Source of the DNA: Paracentrotus lividus | Lineage: Eukaryota > Echinodermata > Echinoidea > Camarodonta > Echinidae | Direction: 5' to 3' | Assembly: GCA_940671915.1 (NCBI GenBank) | Contig: CALNVZ010003433.1 | Span: forward strand, 29,713,577-29,777,576 | Length of the DNA stretch: 64,000 nt | Part shown: positions 24,268-35,475 of the stretch, one piece after another | How the letters are laid out: each line of letters opens with the position of its first letter | Numbering within the stretch: the first letter of the stretch is position 1 | Notes under the pieces: model-generated | Seen by the model: the letters and a program-made list of their open reading frames with translations, nothing else | What the model was told of the DNA's origin: nothing | Database searches by the model: none | Position numbers and translations under genes: made by a program

Positions 24268-25333
24268 TAGGGAATGATGGGTAGTTGGAACATGGGTTAG
24301 TTTGAGCATTGTAATTTTCTTTAACGCTATAATATATTTAAATTTGACATAATCTTACCCAGGGTTTTGCTTTAGCAACTGCGCATCCACCTTTTTTTCG
24401 ACAGCACACATGGCTTCAAGCCCTCGTGAGAGTTAAAAAAGCAATGTTTTTTTTTTTCACCTTCGAGTACATTGTCACTTTACAAATGTTTATTATCTCA
24501 GAGAAGATCTACATTAAGTTGGCCAGTTTTTGAGTATGAACAAACAGTTTTAATCCTAAGCTACACGAAAGGTTATAATATATGGCATGTTGTTGCATTG
24601 CCCTCTTATTGTGTTTAAGCTTCAAAATGTCAAATGGGCCTCTGGGTTAGTTGAACATTTTTGAACAGGTTTAGTGGAACATTGGACCTAAGTAAATAGG
24701 TTTTCAGCTGAAGAAAAAAATAATAAAATCCATAAAGTCATGAAGTGTTCCAAATAATTCCATAACATGTATATTAGTAGCACAATTGAATCAATCTTTA
24801 TTTTGAGTTTAAACAAATATTTTGCACAGATGCATCTTCACAGCGACTCATCAGATAACCTGTTATGTGAAGTAGATGTTCCAAGTGTAAGTAAAAACAT
24901 GAAAGTAAGACATAATTAGAACACCAATCTATAAATTTTATATTGAGAGATCAAGTAAGCAAGTTAGGCTGAATCATCGCAATAAATAGTTGTATGTGTA
25001 AGTTTTGATATCTTATACTATGTCTAAGATACCATGACCATCAATGTTTCAACCTTACGGCCCATCCCTATGTGTTCAACTAACCCGTGTTGGGTTAAGG
25101 TATGGAACTACCCCGTGTGTGGGGTTAGTTGGAGCACTGACATGGTCTTGTTATACGATGGTTATTTTTCCGGAACCATGCACAAGTTTAAGAATTCTAT
25201 GGGTACATTTGAGTAAAGCTTACACGATATCACTCAAGCTGATTGTTTATTGTTTCTTGAAATGAACTGCTTTTTGTTTTAACAGCCTTTTTGTGAAAAA
25301 ATGTTCAACACATGTATAAGCCCGCTCATCCCT
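24268..25333 (-). mobile_element. Element E, inverted copy
   Basis: The ends TTAGGGAATGATGGG and CCCGCTCATCCCTATA match those of 13853-14882 in reverse. Motif copies lie around 25075-25136. Confidence 0.65.
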
Positions 25334-25397
25334 ATACTGTTTTTTTGGCAGTGATGCCAATTATGAGAGGGCTTGGAAAAACAAATAAATATGATAT

Positions 25398-26190
25398 GGC
25401 CAGTTCCAAGGTATACGAGTGGATCCATTAGAAGCAGACAGCTTTCAGCATTCAATACAGTTTATCACCGAATATTTTAATCTTTATGTACACAGAAATG
25501 GTTCTTGACATAAAGCTGATGGTAACCCTCTTTTCAAAATGAATAATTTTTTATAGTGATTCTCTGCTAATTATGAGATATGAATTATATCATCACTGAT
25601 CATGGTTTACGGAAGTGATGCATAATGGACATATTTTGTGAGCAGAAAACATTTTGCTTAAACTTCGCTGTGAAATTTAAATGCTATCACATTTTGAGTT
25701 AGTCTGATTGTGATTCTACCGTAATTCTAGGTATAAATATGGCCACTCTTGCATACAAAAACTTTGTTGCAATATTTTTTTAATTAATAATTAAACTTGA
25801 ACCGTGTCCGGTCACGGATGACGGTCCGGAGTGACATCTGGTTTCCCGGGTCTTTTTCGTGAGGAGAATATTCATTATAAAGAAATATTAATACCAAAGA
25901 ATGTTGGAGTAAGTCCATGAATATTACTTTAAGCCGAATATGGCAAAAAGTGACAATGATATTATAAGGAATTGACGAGGCACTTAAAGCCCCATAGTCC
26001 CATACGTCAGCAAATTGGGTTTGATCAATTATTCAGTCGCAAGAATACTGAATTGCAATTTTGTTTAAACTTAAATGATTGGTTGTATTGTGTAGAAGCC
26101 TTTGTGGTATTGTCAGATCCTATTATCGATTTTCAAAAGGCACAGCGGCACATAAAATTTCAGCTCCATGTCCTTTTTGCTTGAATGCCC
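25398..26190 (-). mobile_element. Element C, inverted copy
   Basis: Bounded by ATAT on both sides, with diverged terminal repeats (GGCCAGTTCCAAGG and TTGAATGCCC). Motif copies are eroded: only GGTCCGGAGTGAC-like remnants remain near 25815-25840. Confidence 0.65.
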
Positions 26191-29034
26191 ATATCAGATT
26201 GTTATTAATTATGTACATGGGATTTCAGATATCAATATAGGGCAACAAAGGTTGCAGGATGCACAGGTCATATCAAAGGTCAAATAAAGGTCAAGAAAAT
26301 TATTGACAGTTAAGTAAAACATAGTCTCTATCCCCTTTCAATGATACCTATCTTTTATAAATTTGGGTAATTTAAGTTCTGTCGCTATGGTGAATTAAGA
26401 GAAAATTTGAGGATCACACAGTCCATTTTTTCCTTCCATTTCATTTGTTACATTGAATACATGTTTTTTTCTGTCCCGCCACAGCGTCGGAGATGGAATT
26501 GACATGCCTTTTTATAGAATATTGTCAACAAATCGAAATCTATTTACATTAATTTGTTAGGCTCTTTTGTACTAGTAATCTAGGAACATTAACAAATCGA
26601 AACCACCTGACATGGAGTTCAACTTGCTTATTACTTAGATAGAGTTCTTTGTTCAATCTTGCAATTAAAAACCGAGTTGATATTTTTCATTCGTCCCCGT
26701 TGCCGTGAAAACAAAACACGTTTCAATTTTTTTTTATTTTTTTTTTATTTTTTTTGGCAGGTTGAATACTGTTGCAGAGCAGAAGCTTGACATAATAATA
26801 GTGATGGGGTAAATGGCAGCTAAAATTTTTGGCTTTGACACCAAATGCTAATTCTATATCAGCCATTCCACTGGTGAACTATCGCAGTGACATTTACAAA
26901 AAATTTCAAACTTGTTAAGCTAATTTAACTTAAAAATTTCATGATGCGACCTGTTTTTTCTTACTTATTTTATTCAAGTAATGACATTACAATTGGCACA
27001 AAAGGAAATTTTGGTTTGGCAAGTCATTTTTGTTAGAGAGATAATTCAATTTGTTTTCCTGTGACGTCGCGTGAACACGATAATTTGAAAGGTTCTGACC
27101 TTACTTGTAATCTTGACTGAAATCTCCTCAGAAGTTACTTATCCGATGGTACATGAGAATTTCTAGAGGCTACATGTATAATTGCAAACATATAAGGCAT
27201 GACCTGTTTAAATTTCATTATAACTTTGTGCGATCATTTTAAGTTCTATCACATTTTCAAAATGTGAACTCATGTGACACAGGGAGTGTGATTCGCGTGA
27301 CAAATGTCATTTTGGCTAAAGTTGATCCAATTATCATGAATTACATGGGCCACATTCAAACCCAACATGTTATTAGTTCAGTTGTATCGAGCATACAATT
27401 AAAACAAAAGAATTACTATAAACATGCATTTCCGATAGATTGGTGGAGTCTTGTAACATGACAATGCAAAATACAGTGACCTTTCCCATTGATTTGTGTA
27501 TATGTAGCAAATAATGGTTAAAGAGAAAGCAATAATGAATACCTTATGATTATAAATTTTGAATAACTCAAAAGAAAAATAATTTTAAGAGTACACGGTA
27601 TGAAACTGAGGATTAATACTTTCATAATATGTTTCCTAACAGGATGTCGCCAGTTGTCTCAGAAGATATATAATAACTCCATTCGCAGATTTTCTCATTG
27701 GGGCTGAACATCCATAACCATTTTTTCTCATTTTCACCAAAAATTCCAATGTATTACAAATTTACTCTATTAATTTCTCATTTTGGCCAAAACCAATTAT
27801 GTTATTTCATCTCAAATTGCTCTCACTACCAGATAAATTTACAAAGACTTATATTTGAAGGCTAGTATTTTTTTCACAAAATCGACTAATCATTATATTT
27901 TATATTTTCAGCCAAACTATTTGCCCTTCTTTGTAAATGTACTTGCGGTGACGAGGTATCTTCTAGTTCTTCTAATGATATACCCTATTAAGATTGACCT
28001 TTCTCCCGTGATTTCTACTCTTTCGGGTGTTTTTCAAAATGAAGGGGTCTGTACTCGTATAAAATTTTTGCTTTGTGGTATTAGATTGATTGTACCCTAC
28101 ATCACAGCTATCCTTACTTTTTATCACTACATCATATCCTCTACTCTATCTTTTTTAATGTGAACTAATGTATATGGGTGTATTTTGTGACTCGTGTGAC
28201 GCATTTCGTTAGGGTGTTTTCTAATTTGAAATATTGATCAGGGACTCGTCGGTTTACAATAAATGCAGGAACGCGAATGTGTATTATTAACAAGATGGGT
28301 ATAAAAGTAAATCAGCATACTAAAATCTTATGATCTACTCACTTTGGAACAGTGCTATATGAATAGTAATATTAAATCATTACCAAAAAAATACTTTTTG
28401 GAGCAAATTTGTCGTCTCTTTGAGTGGTCCGTTAACTCGTGTTAGTTTGAGACTACAAGGTAATGAAGGATTCGATATATATACCCACTTTGAATATGTA
28501 ACATAGTTAGTACCTAGCCAAAAAGATACTATATTTTCTATTAGCTATTTTGAATTTAAGCAATAGCGTAACGAGTTACACGGTAACTGGCGGATTATTA
28601 TATTCTGAAGTATTAGGCACTTGCAAAGTGGGAGGGGGGGGGTGAGGAGGGTCTCGAAGCCTCAAACTACTGTAAATTGAAAACTATGGCCACTCTCACA
28701 ACATATTACATCTGTAGAGGGATTATAGCTCAAGTTGTAAACATTGTGTGAGTTTTTTTTAGACCGTTCAGGAATAATGAGCTTGTCTAATTGCTATTTT
28801 AACAAAGCATATAAGGGCAATTTCCCATTCGCCAACTTTAGGACATCTTGTCAAACAATTAAATGTTTCCTGATGGTTATATCTTTGGAATATCACATTA
28901 TGTAGGCGCATACATGATTAATGGCTCATAAAATCTCTTCAAACTCATAATGAAATTATTTTATTGAAAGTTCGTTTTCACATCCTCGAGAACTAGAACC
29001 ACCATTAAAATCAATATGTTTGTGGGACTAACAT

Positions 29035-29472
29035 GTCCTTGCCTCAAGTTATTAGATCGGCAACCGATTTAAATGCCTTTATACAATGTTTGTAGTTGTT
29101 AAGTTGTTAAGTCTTTAAATGTTAGAATGTTTATTTTATTTTTGTTGTTTTATAAATTGTTACGTTTGTTACTACATCCTCTGGCGGGGCGGGCTGATAA
29201 CGGGATTATTGGGCGATCTATTGTACACAATTTATTGTTACACCGTACAACGTACACCGTTAAATCTCTTCGCCCTGGATTAGCCCTGGATTAACTGGCT
29301 ACGTCATTGGTTTTGTTACCTAGTATTTACTTGTATTTATATTGTTTTCTTAAAATGTTTGTATATTTGTATTGAATGCACGGCCTTGCTGAAAAGCAGC
29401 CTTTTAGGCTGATAGCAGGTTTTTTTAATAATTTCCGTGAATAAAATCAAACTCAAATCAAACTCAAACTCA
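29035..29472 (+). mobile_element. 3' end of a LINE with TCAAACTCAAA tail
   Basis: A short stem-loop region (GCTGAAAAGCAGCCTTTTAG) is followed by AATAAAATC and a TCAAACTCAAA-type short repeat tail ending near 29472. Hairpin plus short-repeat tails are typical of CR1/L2/RTE-like LINE 3' ends in marine invertebrates. No coding region is visible. Its start coincides with the outer breakpoint of the right inverted arm. Confidence 0.6.
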
Positions 29473-29479
29473 TGTTTGG

Positions 29480-29640
29480 TGTGAGGAGCTTGGAGAAGCA
29501 TCTCAACAAGCAGTTATTGCAGACTTCTTGATAGTACTTTTTGATGAAGGGAAATCAGTTCACACTATGCAGGTTACATGTCTGCAATGTCGGCTGTTCA
29601 TCCCGGATTTCCTAATGGCTCATGTTTGTCTTTTTCTCCA
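29480..29640 (+). pseudogene. Tyrosine recombinase fragment (DIRS/Ngaro or Crypton type)
   Basis: One frame reads AVIADFLIVLFDEGKSVHT and continues in the next frame as YMSAMSAVHPGFPNGS. This matches the core-binding (SAM-like) domain pattern of DIRS-order tyrosine recombinases, where an FL..LF.EG.S..T segment is followed by a YRSAIS..H block. The catalytic R-H-R-Y domain is absent, so only a fragment of about 50 residues with one frameshift is present. It could derive from a Ngaro, DIRS or Crypton element; the intron to the right contains a Ngaro lacking this gene. Confidence 0.55.
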
Positions 29641-29915
29641 TAGTTGTCATGCTTTTGTGGTTGTTCAATTGCTCGACATTTCATAGGCATTGAAATTTGG
29701 GTGGACATTTCTTCTCCAATATCTTCACCATCATCGGCTTATAACGCCGTAGGCCTATATTCTAAATACCCATGATTTTTTATTTTCATACAAGTACATG
29801 TGTACATGTATGTGACACCGTTCACCGCATAAATTGAGTCAATCAGCCCTGCAGTTTTGTAAAATGACCCTGATATATCTATAAATGTACAATGGCCTCT
29901 TGGTTTTTCAGACTA

Positions 29916-30964
29916 TACAGTGCGTCCCAAAAAGAACTATACACTTTTGAAATGGCTGCCAAATAAAAAGTATATTTTTTTAGGTAATGAAATTTACACG
30001 TATNNNNNNNNNNNNNNNNNNNNNNNNNNNNNNNNNNNNNNNNNNNNNNNNNNNNNNNNNNNNNNNNNNNNNNNNNNNNNNNNNNNNNNNNNNNNNNNNN
30101 NNNNNNNNNNNNNNNNNNNNNNNNNNNNNNNNNNNNNNNNNNNNNNNNNNNNNNNNNNNNNNNNNNNNNNNNNNNNNNNNNNNNNNNNNNNNNNNNNNNN
30201 NNNNNNNNNNNNNNNNNNNNNNNNNNNNNNNNNNNNNNNNNNNNNNNNNNNNNNNNNNNNNNNNNNNNNNNNNNNNNNNNNNNNNNNNNNNNNNNNNNNN
30301 NNNNNNNNNNNNNNNNNNNNNNNNNNNNNNNNNNNNNNNNNNNNNNNNNNNNNNNNNNNNNNNNNNNNNNNNNNNNNNNNNNNNNNNNNNNNNNNNNNNN
30401 NNNNNNNNNNNNNNNNNNNNNNNNNNNNNNNNNNNNNNNNNNNNNNNNNNNNNNNNNNNNNNNNNNNNNNNNNNNNNNNNNNNNNNNNNNNNNNNNNNNN
30501 NNNNNNNNNNNNNNNNNNNNNNNNNNNNNNNNNNNNNNNNNNNNNNNNNNNNNNNNNNNNNNNNNNNNNNNNNNNNNNNNNNNNNNNNNNNNNNNNNNNN
30601 NNNNNNNNNNNNNNNNNNNNNNNNNNNNNNNNNNNNNNNNNNNNNNNNNNNNNNNNNNNNNNNNNNNNNNNNNNNNNNNNNNNNNNNNNNNNNNNNNNNN
30701 NNNNNNNNNNNNNNNNNNNNNNNNNNNNNNNNNNNNNNNNNNNNNNNNNNNNNNNNNNNNNNNNNNNNNNNNNNNNNNNNNNNNNNNNNNTTTACAAAAG
30801 TGAACGCTGCTCATTCATGCATGACTTATTTCCTGAGTTTTTGATGTCATATGAAATTTGGGATAATGAGCTTTCCATACATGTAAATTTCATTACCTAC
30901 AATCATATATTTTTTATTTGGCAGCCATTTCAAAAGTGTATAGTTCTTTTTGGGACGCACTGTA
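29916..30964. mobile_element. Tc1/mariner-like TIR element with an assembly gap
   Basis: CAGTGCGTCCCAAAAAGAAC begins after TA (29916-29917), and its inverse ends before TA (30963-30964). The terminal repeats are at least 85 bp and almost identical. TA duplication and CAGTGCG-type ends fit Tc1/mariner. The centre is hidden by 787 N (30004-30790), so it is unknown whether a transposase is present. The visible right part is non-coding. Confidence 0.75.
30004..30790. other. Assembly gap (787 N)
   Basis: Unknown sequence inside the palindromic element; apparent reading frames across it are meaningless. Confidence 0.95.
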
Positions 30965-31055
30965 GAACCTACTATCATTATTATCTTTTTATTGCTATTT
31001 CAGAAATCCGTGCTGTGATTTGATATTCTGATGTAGTCACAGGCCATCTAACATC

Positions 31056-31138
31056 ATGGGTGGATTACATTTTCTCTATCTATGGATTCTTCTTATGAGA
31101 TCAGGTGACATTGAAACAAATCCAGGACCAAACACAAG
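31056..31138 (+). CDS. First coding exon: 2A-like signal peptide
   Basis: The exon encodes 27 residues and two bases. A hydrophobic stretch (LHFLYLWILLM) is followed by SGDIETNPGP, which fits the 2A consensus D-x-E-x-NPGP; ribosomes skip the Gly-Pro peptide bond at such sites. In sea urchins, NLR proteins begin with this type of sequence, which can act both as a secretion signal and as a 2A peptide. The start is the first ATG, 25 codons before the final Pro. A splice donor follows directly (ACAAG/GTATAT, GT at 31139-31140), leaving two bases that complete an AGT codon with either downstream Death-type exon. Some sea urchin LINEs carry the same peptide, so a captured LINE start is the alternative; the donor and matching phase favour a spliced gene. 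Confidence 0.7.
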
Positions 31139-31324
31139 GTATATTACATCATTTCAGCAATCTGTGTTGAGATTTGCTGTTTTGAGTTTATTTAACATTA
31201 ACCGTAATAAAATTAGGCCTACATAAATACATCTATAAAGTGCCTCTATTACTATTGGATCTAGCTATAATTTTACGAACATTTCCCAGCAATGCTTTGT
31301 AAGACTCATTTTTCGCACCTGCTG

Positions 31325-31495
31325 AGTGAGTAAGAAAAAATTAGACACCTAGAAAAATGCCAATAAAAAGAAAATCGATAAATAAGCCCCAAAATATTAT
31401 TCATATTTTTGAAAGAGTAACTCTTCCCGCATCTTTTGGTACTAATTTTGAGTGTAATATCTTAACGCTTGGATGAACACGGCTCATTTTTTACG
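31325..31495 (+). mobile_element. Element J, left terminal region
   Basis: AGTGAGTAAGAAAAAATTAG and the following 165 bp pair with 39483-39641 in inverse, including AAAGAGTAACTCTTCCCGCA against TGTGGGAAGAGTTACTCTTT. The partner lies on the far side of the Ngaro element, so J was split by that insertion. Confidence 0.7.
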
Positions 31496-31558
31496 AACAT
31501 GTAAATCTCGAATTGTGCAAACGGAGTAAAAAAAAAATAAAAAAAAACTATAAAAAAT

Positions 31559-32318
31559 ACTCCACACTGATTAAAAAAGCATAACTTTTTAACGTAAATG
31601 TATTGCGGTAAATAACTTGGCAGGGGTGTTGTTTCACATATTGACTACATTTTGTGTGAAAATTAGATAGATCTGTAGAGTGAGACATGAGTGAGCACCA
31701 ATCAAAGACAAAATAATCACTTTTCAAAAGTATTAAGCGGTATTTTAACCCATACATAGATGACAGAGATTTCCCAATGGTCAAAATGAATCCCTTTTTG
31801 ATCCTCAAATTGGCAAATTTTATAAATTTATTTCACTCCTGCAACCTTTAAAAAAATAAAATTCATAATTAACAACACTTTATTAATGAAAATTACAAAA
31901 TGCATCGAAAAAGTTGCCAATTTGCACTTGAAAATAGCGATTATTCATATTTCTTCGCGTTGCCAATTTAGAGATTTCAATGATTATTTTCATTAAAAGT
32001 GTTCTAATTCAAGAACCGTTCGATGTACATTGTCAGAAAAAATCTCTTTATGTCAGTGATTTTTGCTCTTTCTGTTGATATGTAATTCATATTCCATGGC
32101 ATTCTAGTTTCAAAGATGATGCAAAAGCGTCACTAAAAGGAGACATTGTCCTTGATGGGTTAAAGTTTGTCAGTGACAATTTACTCTTTGATGTATGTGT
32201 ACTTTAATTTTAATTTTTACACAGATTCTAATCAATAAATGTAACAACACTCTTGCCAAGTTATTTGGTTCAAAACATTTTCCTTTAAAAGTTATGCTAT
32301 TTTAATCAGGATGGAGTT
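31559..32318. mobile_element. TIR element inside J
   Basis: Left CTCCACACTGATTAAAAAAG and right CTAxTTTAATCAGGATGGAG are inverted matches that continue for about 90 bp, through AGCATAACTTTT and AAATAACTTGGCA. The interior is AT-rich and non-coding. A target duplication could not be defined. Confidence 0.65.
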
Positions 32319-32373
32319 GCTTTTTGACTGCTTTTGTTGTTTCAATCTTATCCCTACTCTTGCACTTTGCAAA

Positions 32374-32655
32374 GAATAACGTGATCATAATAAATGATCA
32401 GAGTCATTCTGGGAGAGGCAAGGATAGACAAAACAATTGCTGGTATAGGCCAGAAATAGCGCACCCCTTTACAGCTGTTTAAGCGGTGCCTTTGTGAGAC
32501 AGCGACATGTGAAATTTACTTTTGTAAAGAAACCGAAAAATGCGCACAGCCAGTGAATCTACAACCGTGGAGTTATGCGCGCAATAGGCGTGGGAACGCC
32601 ATGTGCAAGATTTTCTCACTTTCGACTTTATCTCCGCTCGGAGAAGTCCTTTTTT
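32374..32655 (+). repeat. Ngaro repeat A1
   Basis: Matches A2 (38017-38296) from AGAATAACGTGATCATAA to CGGAGAAGTCCTTTTTT with a handful of one-base differences. Confidence 0.88.
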
Positions 32656-32828
32656 GAGAAGGCTCTACAATTGAGTATACAGATAAGTCTAAATAACGAG
32701 AGGAAATCCCAGTATATCGAAAGATGGGCCTTATCGTCGTTTCGGAAACCACTCGCTCACATGAACGAGAGAGCTTGTACACAAGTGAATGAATGGGGGT
32801 GAAAAGAGGAAACCATGCGTGTGACTGA

Positions 32829-33398
32829 ATGACGCACTGCTGTACTACAAGTGAATGGTGGTTCCTCAATCACGATTATGCCGAAAGGTGGGAAAGCGGA
32901 AATCAAGCCAGGCCGGGTGGCCCGCCAACCAAAGATTGCTACGGTAGGTCTAGACAGTCAACAAGATTAATGCAGTCTAGCAACGACACCACTCAAGACG
33001 TACTCGGCATCTCAACTACCCGGCGGGCGGGGGGGGGGGGCCAAAACGGGCGAGGCACTCGATCGAGCGGTAACCCCAGCAGTGGACGCTTACCCACCAC
33101 CAGCATAAACCCGGCTCCGGAGACTGACGGACCACAATACCGTGGAAACGAGACAACTGGAGCGAACCAGTCATCATCAAGCCAGCCGCCTTCACAAGCA
33201 CAGCCAATGCAAGGTGAGGTAGACGTAGCTATGCAATCACATCTACCAGAAATATCACAATCCAGTGAAACAACAAGACAAAGATCTAACAATCTCGAAA
33301 GCGAGAGGAAGAGCAATTTAGTGGTTTCCTTCCCATCGATTGTATCAAACACAGGTAGCCTAAATGCTGGCTTTCACACACAACGAGAGCGACACTAG
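32829..33398 (+). pseudogene. Low-complexity leader frame of the Ngaro element
   Basis: An open frame of 189 codons rich in Gly, Ser, Thr, Gln and Pro, with a poly-Gly-like segment at a G run (33029-33038). It resembles the disordered N-terminal part of DIRS-type gag proteins and lies just upstream of the gag core. No domain is recognisable. It may be joined to the gag core at 33669 by splicing or a frameshift. Confidence 0.45.
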
Positions 33399-33668
33399 GT
33401 CTCCTGCTAGTTATAGTTTGAGGGATAATGAAGCCCATTCTTTCATATGGGCAAGCAGTGTCAGGCAACCGACTCAGTCAGGCATCATTGCCTGGGATAT
33501 AAGGGGGAGCACAGTGGTGCACACACACATATAGATCAGTCGCCCTTGTTTCCGGTCATGGATAGACTGGGGACTAAAGTATATTATAATATGAAGAAAA
33601 AAATATGGAGAGGGTAATGTGTAGATTTTAATATAATTCTTGAGATATAAAATATAGTAATATAATTA

Positions 33669-34270
33669 ATGCCAGAGGCAGTAGACGAACAACCCCCTAA
33701 CTTAGTAATATTTTATGAAGGGGGAAGGTTAGTGCTGAAACCCGCTATCTTTAATAAAAATAAAATCGTGTCCATTGAATGGTGGACCGATGCATTTCTT
33801 GTATATATCAGTATTTATCTAGAAGCCAATCCAACTCGCTCATATGAGCTGATGAAATATGGGCATTTAATTCAATCTGCTGCCTCTTGCAATTTATTAT
33901 GGGTATGGTTGGAGAGATTATGATATCGAATTTCGATATCGCATGCATAGAAAAGGCGGGTTGTGGTCATTAATAGAGAGGGAATTGTGGCTCCTTTATA
34001 TAATAAGAAGATGGGGGATCTCCGCGAAATATGCGGATATAAGACCGCCCCAAACCCAATAGGGATTGTGGGCAACCAAGCGGGAATGGGCCACATCCCG
34101 GGGGTCGAGCATAATAAAGTTTATACTCAATATGAATAAGGGAAGGGCGCCATCTTGGGCATAAAACTTTCGTGGCGGAGAATGCTATGAATTCAATTAC
34201 CGGTCAGGGCAATGCTTTAGACAGGCATGCCGCTTTACACCCAACAAGGCCACAGCATTATATTAATAGA
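33669..34270 (+). pseudogene. Ngaro/DIRS-like gag core
   Basis: The first frame contains WWTDAFLVYISIYLEANPTR and SYELMKYGHLIQSAA, then one base shift leads to YDIEFRYRMHRKGGLWSLIE and further to ECYEFNYRSGQCFRQACRF. This follows the family pattern of a W..AF.iy..iY....P....L..Y...I block, a YD..FR...W block and a C-terminal CYxFN.G.C....CRF zinc knuckle. Such proteins coat the RNA of DIRS-order elements. The frame is broken at least twice and the last knuckle residues are altered. Position between A1 and the hydrolase fits Ngaro gene order. Confidence 0.7.
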
Positions 34271-34555
34271 GATCAATATGACAAATTGGAATTACATTAT
34301 TAATGAGCAAATGGGAAGGCAGTAATAATTCGACACAATTATTTAACCTAATTTGCTCTAATACAATTAAAGTTGAACATGATACAAAGTATGCAATGTG
34401 CAGATCAATTATGTGAAGTGCTATTCATGTTAATAACCAGAATGGGACTGGAGGATCAACCAGGAGTTACTATCCTGATTAGACTCCCCAATTATTATAT
34501 TGTCGTAACCCCCATCGTTGCTAGGTTTTACATGTAACACAGAGGAACGATTATA

Positions 34556-34740
34556 CCGATGTGTTGGCTCAGTGGATAGAGCGTCCACCCCATAATCGGG
34601 AGGTCATGGGTTCGAGCCCCGGCGTTCAACAAGAGGAGGATAGAGCAATGTCCTTCTGGCGCTGCTCAGCGGCTGCCGGGCCCACGAGAAAAGGGGCAAA
34701 ATAAATATCCTTTCCGGACAATAAAATTTGGAGCAGTTTC
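34556..34740 (+). mobile_element. tRNA-derived SINE
   Basis: The head has an intact RNA polymerase III A box (TGGCTCAGTGG, about 34563-34573) and B box (GGTTCGAGCCC, about 34609-34619), with a D-arm GCTC/GAGC and an anticodon-loop-like CCCATAATC as in tRNA-Met. The acceptor arms do not pair and the anticodon stem is mismatched, so it is not a functional tRNA gene. A body of about 120 bp (GCGCTGCTCAGCGGCTGCC onwards) follows. Confidence 0.7.
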
Positions 34741-34894
34741 ATTTGTCATTTTTAATGGAAAACTACTATAACATACTTTCATAGTAAATTACAAGTGGGA
34801 CGATAAGTAGCCCACGTGTCTGATGATATGAATATGAATATAGAACATATTACTTTGGGGAGTTCTTTTTCCATCCTATTTCAGAGACAACCAG

Positions 34895-35475
34895 CGACAT
34901 GATTGGATCGTAGGCGACAGCTTGGTCAGACGTGCCAAGCAGAGGGCGAGCATGCTCAACCACCAAGACCTGGGAAGAGCAAGAGGGACGGTCCAATGGC
35001 ACGGTCAGGGAGGAGCGATGTTACAAGACCTTCCGCGCCTGGTGGAGAACAGGTTGAGATACAACCAACGAGCACCTGCGCTAGTAATCGTGCATCTGGG
35101 AACAAATAACTTGGGCCTGGTGCCTGCCAATGCAGAATCGCGATCGATATGGCTCTTCAAAGCATACGGACGGCTATGCCTCGTATGTATATTGCCTGGT
35201 CGACCATCATCCCACGTCTGTTCTATCATAGCAGTCGTGGTCATCGAACATCACAAGACGCCATGGATGGGGTCAGGAAATCGCTTAATAAGTACGCGAG
35301 GAGAATAATAGCCTGGCTGCCGAACGCGCCAGTTATTGCTCATCAGTTGGATCCATCCAATCACAGTTTATTTTTAAGAGATGGGGTAAAACTGTCCGAC
35401 AGAGGATCCGACGCTCTCATCGGTAACTTCCAAGAAGGAATAGACTCCGGCTTGGGTAAACATGAATTATTCTAG
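34895..35475 (+). pseudogene. SGNH-type hydrolase domain of the Ngaro element
   Basis: The protein starts WIVGDSLVRRAKQRASM, with the nucleophile motif GDS at 34913-34921, and continues through WHGQGGAML (the G block) to IVHLGTNNLG (the N block near 35099). A frameshift near 35140 moves to a second frame with WSTIIPRLFYHSS and the final block DGVKLSD (35380-35400). SGNH/GDSL hydrolases use Ser, Gly, Asn and His; here the usual DGVHLS has Lys in place of the catalytic His, so the enzyme would be inactive even without the frameshift. SGNH domains are known accessory genes of Ngaro elements, although their role is unclear. Confidence 0.78.

Larger units (their letters stand above)
20935..29034 (-). 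repeat. Right arm of the inverted duplication
   Basis: Reverse-complement copy of 10399-18133, about 8.1 kb. Recognisable mirrored items are the G array (21450-21740), minisatellite F (23131-23385), element E (24268-25333), element C (25398-26190), motif cluster D (about 27060-28200) and the right end of element B (28821-29034). The sequence has many one-base insertions and deletions relative to the left arm. Confidence 0.92.

Noticed and set aside
10399..29034. One giant transposon with 8-kb inverted termini
   Set aside because: The outer breakpoints lack matching flanks, one falls inside element B, and no transposase or recombinase lies in the spacer.
29879..31023. Long reading frames of 285-367 codons
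   Set aside because: They run through 787 N and have no real sequence in the middle; the only visible parts are element ends.
34556..34630. Functional tRNA-Met gene
   Set aside because: A and B boxes are intact, but the acceptor and anticodon stems do not pair and a SINE body follows.
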